Shown here piece after piece: positions 9,372-17,089 of a stretch of 24,331 nucleotides of DNA. The stretch is from an uncultured Collinsella sp. Lineage in GTDB: Bacteria > Actinomycetota > Coriobacteriia > Coriobacteriales > Coriobacteriaceae. Under the pieces are notes generated by a model. It saw nothing but the letters and a program-made list of their open reading frames with translations. It searched no databases and was not told the DNA's origin. Location of the stretch: contig CAUGJN010000018.1 in NCBI GenBank assembly GCA_959599635.1, positions 1 through 24,331 on the forward strand, read 5' to 3'. Each line of letters begins with the position of its first letter. The stretch's first letter is position 1. The position numbers and the translations under genes were made by a program.

Positions 9372-9570
9372 CGCTGGTTGATGCTTTGTTGAGGGGCCAT
9401 ACCACGCCGTTTATCTGGTTTGTTTGGTTTTCACGGTCAATTATTTGACTGATACGTTCATAATGTGCAAACATAATACGGTTTACCTTTGCATTTACTT
9501 TCAACCTGAAGGTTAATGTGCGCAGGGGTCGACCCATGCTATGGCTATAACCTTTGTTCGGAGGACCGAC
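9372..9570 (+). promoter_or_regulatory. AT-rich control region upstream of ftsZ
   Basis: The 199-base gap between ftsQ and ftsZ is much richer in A and T than the flanking genes. It holds an inverted repeat GTCAA-N4-TTGAC (9436-9449), several promoter-like hexamers (TTGACT 9445-9450, CATAAT 9472-9477) whose 21-base spacing is not ideal, and a second inverted repeat AACCT-GA-AGGTT (9503-9514). GGAGG (9560-9564) is the ribosome site of ftsZ. The region most likely holds one or more ftsZ promoters with an operator, as ftsZ often has its own promoters, but the exact start site cannot be read from sequence. Confidence 0.5.
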
Positions 9571-10725
9571 ATGCACGAGACAGAGATCAACAACTACCTT
9601 GCCGTCATTAAGGTGGTCGGCGTCGGCGGCGGCGGTACCAACGCGGTCAATCGAATGATCGAAGAGGGCATCCGCGGCGTCGAGTTTGTTGCCATCAACA
9701 CCGATGCTCAGGCACTCGCGATCTCTGATGCCGATATCAAGGTGCACATCGGCACCGACCTTACCCGCGGCCTGGGCGCCGGCGCCAATCCCGAGGTTGG
9801 CCGCAAGGCTGCCGATGAGTCCCGCGACGACATCGCCGAGGCGCTCGCTGGCGCCGACATGGTGTTTATCACCTGCGGCGAGGGCGGCGGCACCGGTACC
9901 GGCGCTGCTCCCATCGTTGCCGATATCGCGATGAACGAGGTCGGCGCACTGACCGTCGCCGTCGTGACCAAGCCCTTCACCTTCGAGGGCCGCAAGCGTA
10001 AGAAGAGCGCCGAGGAGGGCATCAAGACCCTCTCCGATTGCGTCGACACCATGATCGTCATTCCTAACGATAAGCTGCTCGACATCGCCGAGAAGAAGAC
10101 CACCATGCTCGAGGCCTTCGCGATTGCCGATGGCGTCCTTTCCCAGGGCACCCAGGGCATCACCGACCTCATCACCGTCCCCGGTATCATCAACTTGGAC
10201 TTCGCCGATGTTAAGACCATCATGAAGCAGGCCGGTACCGCCATGATGGGTATCGGTACCTCTTCTGGGGATACTCGTGCCGTCGACGCTGCCCAGCAGG
10301 CCATCTCCAGCCCGCTGCTCGAGAGCTCCATCGATGGTGCCACGCGCGTGCTGCTCTCCATCGCCGGTTCCAAGGACCTGGGCATCCAGGAGATCAGCGA
10401 CGCCGCCGACGTTGTCGCCAACGCCGTCGACCCCGAGGCCAACATCATCTTCGGTACCGTTGTCGACGAGTCCCTGGGCGATCAGGTGCGTCTCACCGTC
10501 TTCGCTACGGGCTTCTCCGACTCTAACGTCAATCGTCAGGATGAGCTCTTTGCTGCTCAGCAGTCTCAGAGCAAGGCCTCTGCCTCCGCTGAGCCGCAGC
10601 GCACCGCTCCGGCTGCCAGCCCGGCTCAGGCCGCTCCGACCCGCAACGTCGGTGGTACCGAGCTGCCCAACTTTGGCAACGACCAGTTCGAGCTTCCCGA
10701 CTTCCTGAAGCGCGGTAGCTTCTAG
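9571..10725 (+). CDS. ftsZ: Cell division GTPase FtsZ
   Basis: This 384-residue tubulin-like GTPase polymerises into the Z ring at mid-cell. VGVGGGGTNAVNRM is near the N terminus and the tubulin signature GGGTGTGAAP begins at residue 105. The T7-type loop contains NLDFADVKTIM with its catalytic acidic residue. A variable Ser/Ala/Pro/Gln linker of about 50 residues leads to the conserved C-terminal peptide ELPDFLKR, the docking site for partners such as SepF. ATG 9571 is set by GGAGG six bases upstream; an in-frame ATG at 9541 lacks a site. Codon use is strongly biased to C-ending codons, as expected for an abundant protein. A strong terminator follows. Confidence 0.98.
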   Translation: MHETEINNYLAVIKVVGVGGGGTNAVNRMIEEGIRGVEFVAINTDAQALAISDADIKVHIGTDLTRGLGAGANPEVGRKAADESRDDIAEALAGADMVFITCGEGGGTGTGAAPIVADIAMNEVGALTVAVVTKPFTFEGRKRKKSAEEGIKTLSDCVDTMIVIPNDKLLDIAEKKTTMLEAFAIADGVLSQGTQGITDLITVPGIINLDFADVKTIMKQAGTAMMGIGTSSGDTRAVDAAQQAISSPLLESSIDGATRVLLSIAGSKDLGIQEISDAADVVANAVDPEANIIFGTVVDESLGDQVRLTVFATGFSDSNVNRQDELFAAQQSQSKASASAEPQRTAPAASPAQAAPTRNVGGTELPNFGNDQFELPDFLKRGSF

Positions 10726-10747
10726 TTCGTTTTTCTCAACGACCTGC

Positions 10748-10783
10748 ACGGGGTGTGTCCATTTGGATGCACCCCGTTTTGTT
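10748..10783 (+). terminator. Intrinsic terminator after ftsZ
   Basis: A 12-pair stem (10749-10760 with 10765-10776, two of the pairs G-U) closes on a four-base loop ATTT, and the 3' arm runs into TTTTGTTT. It should end the dcw transcript and separate it from the pgeF-pst unit. Confidence 0.9.
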
Positions 10784-10785
10784 TC

Positions 10786-10799
10786 TCGTTTGTAAACGA
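10786..10799. repeat. 14-base palindrome upstream of the candidate PHO box
   Basis: TCGTTT-GT-AAACGA is a perfect 6-base inverted repeat just past the ftsZ terminator and about 15 bases before the tandem TTACGTT units. The symmetry fits a dimeric regulator site, but no specific regulator can be named. Confidence 0.35.
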
Positions 10800-10814
10800 A
10801 AGCCTCCAATCTCC

Positions 10815-10836
10815 TTACGTTCCCTTTACGTTTGGT
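10815..10836 (+). promoter_or_regulatory. Candidate PHO box: two 11-base direct repeat units
   Basis: TTACGTT occurs at 10815-10821 and again at 10826-10832, a pitch of exactly 11 bases, which places both copies on one face of the helix. PhoB/PhoP-type response regulators bind head-to-tail 7-base units at this pitch just upstream of a -10 element, in place of a good -35. A -10 candidate, TATCCT, lies at 10852-10857 and no good -35 is present. The downstream operon encodes pstSCAB and phoU, the classic target of such regulators. The assignment is inference; the regulator is not encoded here. Confidence 0.5.
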
Positions 10837-10851
10837 CCCTACCGCTGCGGG

Positions 10852-10857
10852 TATCCT
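10852..10857 (+). promoter_or_regulatory. Candidate -10 element of the pgeF-pst operon
   Basis: TATCCT lies 15 bases after the second 11-base repeat unit. A start near 10864 would give a leader of about 70 bases containing a hairpin (10894-10908). A second TATTAT-like motif near 10917-10922 overlaps the ribosome site and is less likely. Confidence 0.4.
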
Positions 10858-10893
10858 TTTAAGGAAGTATGACAGCCGTATAAACGCGGACTG

Positions 10894-10908
10894 CGCGGCG
10901 ACGCCGCG
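10894..10908 (+). other. GC-rich leader hairpin before pgeF
   Basis: CGCGGC-GAC-GCCGCG forms a compact six-pair stem about 14 bases before the TAGGAGG ribosome site of pgeF. It has no run of T and so is not an intrinsic terminator. It may affect mRNA stability or ribosome loading. Confidence 0.45.
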
Positions 10909-10935
10909 GTACTTGTATTATTAGGAGGCTTTAGT

Positions 10936-11736
10936 ATGGCAGCACGTGCGGACAGGGTTTCGCGTGTCGACCATGATGGAGTTACGTTGGTGGAGGGCGC
11001 GACATCCGATGTCCGCTTTGCCTTTACCGAGCGCACCGGTGGCGTTTCTGAAGATGCGTACTCCTCGCTCAACCTGGGCTCGCATGTAGGCGATGACCCC
11101 TTTGCTGTTCAAGAAAATCGTCGTCGAGCGCTCGAAGCTATGGGCGCCACTGAGTGCGAGCATAATCTGCTCGTGCCCAATCAGGTACATGGTGACCATA
11201 TCGTTACGGTGACTTCGAACGGCGCCGACGATCTTGAGGCTGTTCGCGAGCAGATTGCCGAGGGCTGCGATGCCATCGTCTGTACGGCCCATGACGTGCC
11301 CGTGCTGCTCTGCTTTGCCGACTGCGTTCCCGTGGTGCTGGTGGCCCCCGGCGGATTTGCCGTGGTGCACTCCGGTTGGAAGGGCACGATTGCACGTATT
11401 TCTGCCAAGGCGTGCCAGGCGCTTTGCGATGCTGCCGGCTGCGATGCGAGCGACGTTTCCGCCTATATCGGGCCCCATATCCTGGGTGACGAGTACGAGG
11501 TTTCCCAGGAGCTCATGGATCGCTTTGCCGCCGAGTTCTCTTGCATCGATGCGAGTGCCTCTCGCATGCTCGATCTTTCCGCTGCCATTTGCGAGGCGCT
11601 GGTAGATGTCGGTGTCGACGCGGATAATATCGTGGATACCCAGCTTTCGACCGTGCGTCAGAACGACCGCTTTTATTCCTACCGTAACGAGGACGGCACC
11701 TGTGGGCGCCATGCCGCGATCGGCGTGATGCTATGA
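10936..11736 (+). CDS. pgeF: Peptidoglycan editing factor PgeF (YfiH / multicopper-polyphenol-oxidase-like domain)
   Basis: This 266-residue cytoplasmic protein of the YfiH (DUF152) family contains NQVHGDHIV, CFADCVPVVL and VHSGWKG, which supply the conserved His, Cys and His zinc ligands. Family members act on purine nucleosides in vitro, and in E. coli YfiH guards against mis-incorporation of L-Ser for L-Ala in the muropeptide stem, which fits a place beside the dcw genes. The ribosome site TAGGAGG (10922-10928) clearly marks ATG 10936. Its stop overlaps the pstS start (ATGA at 11733-11736), so the phosphate operon is translationally coupled to it. This is the first gene after the candidate PHO box. 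Confidence 0.9.
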   Translation: MAARADRVSRVDHDGVTLVEGATSDVRFAFTERTGGVSEDAYSSLNLGSHVGDDPFAVQENRRRALEAMGATECEHNLLVPNQVHGDHIVTVTSNGADDLEAVREQIAEGCDAIVCTAHDVPVLLCFADCVPVVLVAPGGFAVVHSGWKGTIARISAKACQALCDAAGCDASDVSAYIGPHILGDEYEVSQELMDRFAAEFSCIDASASRMLDLSAAICEALVDVGVDADNIVDTQLSTVRQNDRFYSYRNEDGTCGRHAAIGVML

Positions 11737-12569
11737 GAAAGATCGTATCGGTCCTGAGCGCCGCTGTGCTTACGCTTACGCTGTGCGCCTGTTCTTCGGG
11801 ATCTTCTACCTCTTTCATTACCGTGGCCGGCTCCACGACCTGCCTTCCTATCGCCGAAATTGCGGCAGAGGGCTTTAAGGAGGAGACCGGCATCGACGTG
11901 CTCGTTTCCGGTTTGGGCTCTTCCGCTGGCATCGAAGCCGTCAGCGCTGGCACGGCCGATATCGCCAGCTCCTCCCGTGGACTCAATGCCGATGAACGGG
12001 ATCTGGGCCTGACTCCCATCGTCATTGCCCACGACGGTATCGCGGTCATCGTGAACGAAGACAACCCCGTCGATAACCTCTCGACCGAGCAGCTCCGCGA
12101 TATCTATGCCGGCAAGATCACCAACTGGAAAGAAGTCGGTGGCGAGGACCTGAGGATTCAGGTTATCAACCGAGATGAGGCGTCTGGCACGCGTGAAGCC
12201 TTCCGCACCATCGTGATGGACGGCACCCCGTTCGATCGCCGCTCCGCCGTTCTTTCGGGCACGGGCCAGGTGCGCGACGTGGTATCTCGTTCGCGCGGGG
12301 CTATCGGCTACATTTCGCTGGGCTTCGTCGATAGCCTCAACGCCAAGACCTCGGTCAAGGCCGTCTCGGTCAATCATGTTGAGGCGTCCGAGAAGACGGT
12401 CGCGAGTGGCGGCTATCCCATCTCGCGCGACCTTTACTTCTTTGTGAAGGGTGCGCCTTCGCAGCAGGCGCAGGATTACATCGACTACGTGACGTCCGAA
12501 AAGATGGACAAGCAGATTCGCGAGGCGGGCTTTATTCCCGTCACCAACGACGAGAAGGGGAGTGAGTAG
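11733..12569 (+). CDS. pstS: Phosphate ABC transporter substrate-binding lipoprotein PstS
   Basis: This 278-residue extracellular phosphate-binding lipoprotein has an N-terminal positive patch, a hydrophobic core and the lipobox LCAC with Cys20 as the lipidation site. VAGSTTCLPIAE corresponds to the phosphate-binding G-S-S/T-T loop, and NRDEASGTREAF and SRSRGAIGYISLGF are the other PstS landmarks (Arg, Asp, Ser and Thr ligands). The start overlaps the pgeF stop by ATGA, so no promoter or ribosome site lies between them. pstC follows after one base. Identification is strong from motifs and from the complete pstSCAB order. Confidence 0.95.
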   Translation: MRKIVSVLSAAVLTLTLCACSSGSSTSFITVAGSTTCLPIAEIAAEGFKEETGIDVLVSGLGSSAGIEAVSAGTADIASSSRGLNADERDLGLTPIVIAHDGIAVIVNEDNPVDNLSTEQLRDIYAGKITNWKEVGGEDLRIQVINRDEASGTREAFRTIVMDGTPFDRRSAVLSGTGQVRDVVSRSRGAIGYISLGFVDSLNAKTSVKAVSVNHVEASEKTVASGGYPISRDLYFFVKGAPSQQAQDYIDYVTSEKMDKQIREAGFIPVTNDEKGSE

Positions 12570-12570
12570 C

Positions 12571-13497
12571 ATGGAAGCACAGGAAAACTCCCAGACTGAG
12601 CAGAATGCTCAGGCGCCCAAGAAGCGCGAGCTGGCGCTCGTATCGCGCAGCACCTATATCAAGGAGAAGGCGCTGCAGTGGATTTTCTTTGCCTGCGCGT
12701 TCTTGGCGGTTGTTACCGTCATCCTGATTTTTGTCTTTACCACGTACTCGGCGCTGCCCGTCTTTACCGACATCGGTCTGGCGGACTTCTTTAGCTTTAC
12801 GTGGGCGCCCTCTGAGGGCCACTACGGCATCGTGTCGCTGCTTGCCGGCTCGGGTCTGGTGACCGTCGGTGCGCTCGCCATGGGTGTGCCCCTAGGCGTG
12901 GGCACGGCCGTGTATCTGGTCGAGATCGCCAGCAAGCGCGTGCGCAAGCTCATCAGCCCTGCCGTTGACCTGTTGGCCGGCATCCCTTCTATCATCTATG
13001 GCTTCTTTGGCATGATCATCATCCGTCCGTTTATCGCGCAACTGACCGGTGGTCTTGGTTTTGGTGCGCTGACGGCGTGGTTCGTGCTTGCCATCATGAT
13101 CGTGCCCACCATCACGACGCTCACCATCGATGCCCTCAATTCCATTCCCATGGGTATTCGCGAGGCATCGTATGCCATGGGTGCTACTAAGTGGCAGACC
13201 ATCTATAAGGTCGTGCTACCTGCCGCCAAGCTGGGTATCGTGGATGCGATCGTGCTGGGTATGGGCCGTGCCATCGGCGAGACCATGGCCGTGCTCATGG
13301 TCGTGGGTAACGCCCCGGTTATTCCCGACAGCATTGCGAGCCCCATCTCGACGCTCACGAGCCAGATCGCGCTCGACATGAGCTATTCCTCGGGTCTGCA
13401 CCGCTCGGCGCTGTTCGGCATGGGCGTGGTCCTGTTTATCATCTCCGCCACGCTGGTGGGCGTCGTCCGTCTGATTTCAAAGAAGAAGAGGGGGTAG
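12571..13497 (+). CDS. pstC: Phosphate ABC transporter permease PstC
   Basis: This 308-residue inner-membrane permease has about six transmembrane helices. The permease (EAA) loop reads EASYAMGATKWQTIYKVVLP, followed by GRAIGETMAVLMV, both typical of PstC/PstA. A charged cytoplasmic head of about 30 residues precedes the first helix. ATG 12571 was chosen because AAGGGG (12555-12560) lies ten bases upstream; an in-frame GTG at 12562 overlaps the pstS stop and has almost no spacing. With PstA it forms the channel fed by PstS and driven by PstB. Confidence 0.94.
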   Translation: MEAQENSQTEQNAQAPKKRELALVSRSTYIKEKALQWIFFACAFLAVVTVILIFVFTTYSALPVFTDIGLADFFSFTWAPSEGHYGIVSLLAGSGLVTVGALAMGVPLGVGTAVYLVEIASKRVRKLISPAVDLLAGIPSIIYGFFGMIIIRPFIAQLTGGLGFGALTAWFVLAIMIVPTITTLTIDALNSIPMGIREASYAMGATKWQTIYKVVLPAAKLGIVDAIVLGMGRAIGETMAVLMVVGNAPVIPDSIASPISTLTSQIALDMSYSSGLHRSALFGMGVVLFIISATLVGVVRLISKKKRG

Positions 13498-13500
13498 GCT

Positions 13501-14406
13501 ATGTCCGATTCCGTTGACACGACGGTCGATGCGACCTCGTCGCGCGAGCGCATCAAGCGTGCCCTTTCCCATGGCAAGAAGGGTCGCATCAACAAGGACC
13601 TGTCCAACAAGATCATGCTCGGCGTATTCCGCGCGGCTGCCTACATCACCACGCTGGTGCTGGTCGCTATCATCGCCTACGTGGTCATCAACGGCCTGCC
13701 ACACATCTCGCTCGACTTTATCTTCGGTTGGCCCCAGGGCGTCAACGCCGAGGGCGGTATTTGGCCCACGATCGTCTCGACCGTCTATGTGACGGCGCTC
13801 GCCATGCTTATCTGCACGCCGATCGCTGTGCTGGCAGCCGTCTATCTGGCCGAGTACGCCAAGCAGGGCAAGATCGTCGAGCTCATTCGCTACGCTGCTG
13901 ACGCTTTGGCCTCGGTGCCCTCCATCGTTATGGGCCTGTTTGGCTATGCCTTGTTTGTCGAGGCTATGGGTCTGGGCCTTTCGATGGTCTCGGCCGCTCT
14001 GGCGCTTGCGCTCTTGATGCTTCCCATCGTCATGCGCACCACCGAAGAGGCCATTCGCGCCGTTCCGCGCTATATCCGTTGGGGCGCGTATGGCCTGGGC
14101 GCCACCAAGTGGCAGGTTGTCTCCAAGATCGTGCTTCCTTCTGCCTTTGGCCGTATTGCCACGGGCATTGTCCTTGCCATCGGCCGTGCCATTGGCGAGA
14201 CCGCCGTGGTGCTCTACACCATGGGCCAGGCCATCAATCTACCTATCTCGCCGCTCGATTCCGGCCGCCCCATGACCGTTCACCTGTACCTGCTTGCCAA
14301 CGACGGCATCAACATGAACGCAGCCTACGGCACCGCGCTCTTGCTGATGGTGATCATTCTGGCCTTCAACCTGTTTGCGCGCTTCCTGTCGCGCAAGCGT
14401 CGCTAG
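13501..14406 (+). CDS. pstA: Phosphate ABC transporter permease PstA
   Basis: This 301-residue partner permease of PstC has about six helices. The EAA loop contains YGLGATKWQVVSKIVLP, followed by GRAIGETAVVLYTMG. Its place as the second permease just before pstB, and the AINLPISPL-type stretch near the C terminus, support PstA rather than a second PstC. It starts 3 bases after pstC with GAGGGGG six bases upstream of ATG. A charged N-terminal segment of about 40 residues precedes the first helix. Confidence 0.93.
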   Translation: MSDSVDTTVDATSSRERIKRALSHGKKGRINKDLSNKIMLGVFRAAAYITTLVLVAIIAYVVINGLPHISLDFIFGWPQGVNAEGGIWPTIVSTVYVTALAMLICTPIAVLAAVYLAEYAKQGKIVELIRYAADALASVPSIVMGLFGYALFVEAMGLGLSMVSAALALALLMLPIVMRTTEEAIRAVPRYIRWGAYGLGATKWQVVSKIVLPSAFGRIATGIVLAIGRAIGETAVVLYTMGQAINLPISPLDSGRPMTVHLYLLANDGINMNAAYGTALLLMVIILAFNLFARFLSRKRR

Positions 14407-14418
14407 TTAAGGAGTCCC

Positions 14419-15222
<804 letters not shown>

Positions 15223-15246
15223 TCGGTGCGACTAGTCCCAAGCCGA

Positions 15247-15294
15247 TCGGACCTGGTCCGGTGCGTATTCACTGTGCGGGCGGCATGACCGCAC
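15247..15294 (+). other. Two hairpins between pstB and phoU
   Basis: The 92-base gap holds two inverted repeats: CGGAC-CTG-GTCCG (15248-15260), extendable by one wobble and one A-T pair, and GTGCGG with CCGCAC (15274-15279 and 15289-15294). Neither is followed by a T run, so they look like processing or stability elements within the operon mRNA rather than terminators. phoU has its own ribosome site just after (GGAG 15305-15308). Confidence 0.5.
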
Positions 15295-15314
15295 CCAACT
15301 GATTGGAGTGAACC

Positions 15315-16172
15315 ATGCGCAAACTGTTTTCCCGTCAGCTCGTCGAGGCCCGTCACGAGATGCTGAGCATCTATGAGGCCGTCGATCTGGCCCTCCACGA
15401 TGCCGTGAAGGCCTATGTGACCGACGACCGCAAGCTCGCCACCAAGACCAAGAAGCGCACGCTTTCGATTGACGCGCGTTGCGCCAACCTGGAGGCCGTC
15501 TGCTACAACCTGATCGCCACGCAGTCACCGGTCGCCTCCGACTTCCGCCTGCTTCAGACGATCATCTACGTCGACTTTAACCTTCAGCGCATGACCGATA
15601 AGGTCCGTCAGATCTGCCGTGCCACGCGTCATATGATCAAGGCCGACATCTCGCTGCCCAAGGAGCTTGTCGGCACGGTCGAGGCCGAGGCTGAGGCCGT
15701 CTACCAGGTGCTGGGCTCTTCGCTTTCTGCGCTCGTCACCAATGACATGTCCATCATCTGCAACCTGGCCGTCGAGGACGAGCCGGTGCACGCCGCCTAC
15801 GAGAAGTTCTTCCGCACCTTTAACCGTATGGATACGGGCGACTTTATGGACGACGACAGCAACTATGACGACCTGCGCCGCGCCATCATGGTTTCGCGCT
15901 ACCTCGATCGCATCGCTTCGATTTCCATCGATGCCGCTTGCCGTCTGACCTTCCTGTTGACTGGTCAGCGTATGAACGCCGGCGATATCGCCCGTGTGGA
16001 CGAGGATGAGCTCGAGAGCATGCGCGTGCCTTCGGGCGAGGGTGTTATCATGAGGCCCGCCGTCGACGCGCGCTACGTTGCCAAGGTGCCCGTTAACGAG
16101 GTCAGCGAGGGTCTTCGCTACCTGCTCGATCATCTTGAGGACGAGGACGATGGCGAGGACGACGAGGAGTAA
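15315..16172 (+). CDS. phoU: Phosphate signalling protein PhoU
   Basis: This 285-residue cytoplasmic helical regulator damps Pst transport and PhoR-type signalling when phosphate is ample. The N-terminal half reads as a PhoU repeat (MRKLFSRQLVEARHEMLSIY; later SDFRLLQTIIYVDFNLQRM, matching the R-x-x-x-x-x-x-x-x-x-x-D-x-x-R-M pattern), and a second repeat follows to about residue 215. About 65 further residues end in a strongly acidic tail (LEDEDDGEDDEE). Typical PhoU proteins are 215-240 residues, so this C-terminal extension is unusual. GGAG lies six bases before ATG. Confidence 0.92.
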   Translation: MRKLFSRQLVEARHEMLSIYEAVDLALHDAVKAYVTDDRKLATKTKKRTLSIDARCANLEAVCYNLIATQSPVASDFRLLQTIIYVDFNLQRMTDKVRQICRATRHMIKADISLPKELVGTVEAEAEAVYQVLGSSLSALVTNDMSIICNLAVEDEPVHAAYEKFFRTFNRMDTGDFMDDDSNYDDLRRAIMVSRYLDRIASISIDAACRLTFLLTGQRMNAGDIARVDEDELESMRVPSGEGVIMRPAVDARYVAKVPVNEVSEGLRYLLDHLEDEDDGEDDEE

Positions 16173-16209
16173 GTAGCCCCGTTCGTCGAAAGATTGTAAA
16201 TACCTAAGG

Positions 16210-16241
16210 GAGCGCGGCCTTGCGGATGCGGGGCCGCGCTC
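16210..16241 (+). terminator. Strong hairpin after phoU (no U tract)
   Basis: A perfect ten-pair arm (GAGCGCGGCC 16210-16219 with 16232-16241) extends inward by two G-U and two Watson-Crick pairs to a GGAT loop. The stem is very stable, but the sequence after it is TTGCGC rather than a T run. It probably ends or attenuates the pst-phoU transcript, like the U-poor terminators described in actinobacteria. Confidence 0.6.
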
Positions 16242-16291
16242 TTGCGCTAGCATGGAACTACTTGTTTAGCTGTCAGCGGAGGCGATTGGCA

Positions 16292-17029
16292 ATGGATAAC
16301 TATTTGGATGTAATGCGCGCTCGCCGCGAGCAGATACTCGAGCGTTTCTATGCCGCGCTCGATCGCGCCGGGAGGCCCCGCGATGCCGCGCGTCTGATTG
16401 CCGTGTCCAAGACCGTCGGCGTCGATGAGACCATTGCGGCCATCCAGGTGGGATATCGCCATTTTGCCGAGAACCGCCCGCAAGAGCTCGTCCACAAGCT
16501 CACAGGTCTGGCGGAGCATCCGGAGCTGCCCGAGGTGCGCTTCGATATGATTGGCAACCTTCAGACCAACAAGATTAACGCGGTGTTGGGCTCGGCTGAG
16601 CTGATTCATTCGGTTGGTTCGCTTCATTTGGCGCAGGCGATTTCGAGCCGTGCCGTTCGCAAGATCGAAGCGGGCGAGCTTTCTGCTCCCCAGCAGGTGC
16701 TAATCGAGGTTAACGTAAGCGGCGAGGAGTCCAAGGGCGGCTTTTCGCCCGATGAGATTCGTGGCGCTGCCGGCGAGCTTGCAGAACTTGAGGGAATTTG
16801 TGTGCAGGGCCTTATGACTATGGCCCCTCGGGGGAACAAGGATGTGGCACGCCGCACCTTTGCCGGGCTGCGAGAGCTGAGGGATGAGCTGGAAGTGGCG
16901 CATCCCGATCTGAGGCTGCCCGAGCTCTCTTGCGGCATGAGCGAGGACTTTGAGCCCGCCCTTGAGGAGGGCTCTACGCTCGTTCGCCTGGGCAGGGTAG
17001 TATTTAGCCCGGAGTTTGCAGTAAAATAG
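16292..17029 (+). CDS. yggS: YggS-type PLP homeostasis protein
   Basis: This 245-residue pyridoxal-phosphate-binding barrel protein (PLPBP/COG0325) without known catalytic activity helps PLP balance. The PLP lysine is K40 in IAVSKTVG; MIGNLQTNKIN, VNVSGEESKGGF, QGLMTMAP and CGMSEDFEPALEEGSTLVRLG follow in family order. The usual G-E-N-Y/R loop is altered to HFAENRPQEL, a mild change. ATG 16292 follows GGAGG (16279-16283) at normal spacing; upstream in-frame codons run through the phoU hairpin and are not coding. It lies before sepF, as in many Gram-positive division loci. Confidence 0.93.
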   Translation: MDNYLDVMRARREQILERFYAALDRAGRPRDAARLIAVSKTVGVDETIAAIQVGYRHFAENRPQELVHKLTGLAEHPELPEVRFDMIGNLQTNKINAVLGSAELIHSVGSLHLAQAISSRAVRKIEAGELSAPQQVLIEVNVSGEESKGGFSPDEIRGAAGELAELEGICVQGLMTMAPRGNKDVARRTFAGLRELRDELEVAHPDLRLPELSCGMSEDFEPALEEGSTLVRLGRVVFSPEFAVK

Positions 17030-17089
17030 GGCTCTGAAGTGCGCACTGGTTTACAGAGCGCCTGCACTAAACCGTGAGAGGACACAACC

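Noticed and set aside
9541..9570. Upstream ATG at 9541 as the ftsZ start
   Set aside because: It would place the strong GGAGG site inside the coding region and add ten residues not typical of FtsZ. ATG 9571 has ideal spacing.
9349..10809. 486-codon open frame on the - strand across ftsZ
   Set aside because: It is antisense to ftsZ and runs through the ftsZ terminator and upstream control region. Its Gly/Leu/Asp-rich product is an artefact of the biased codons of ftsZ.
16220..16291. Earlier start for yggS giving 24 more residues
   Set aside because: The extra codons read through the hairpin after phoU and encode an unrelated Arg/Leu-rich stretch. GGAGG marks ATG 16292.
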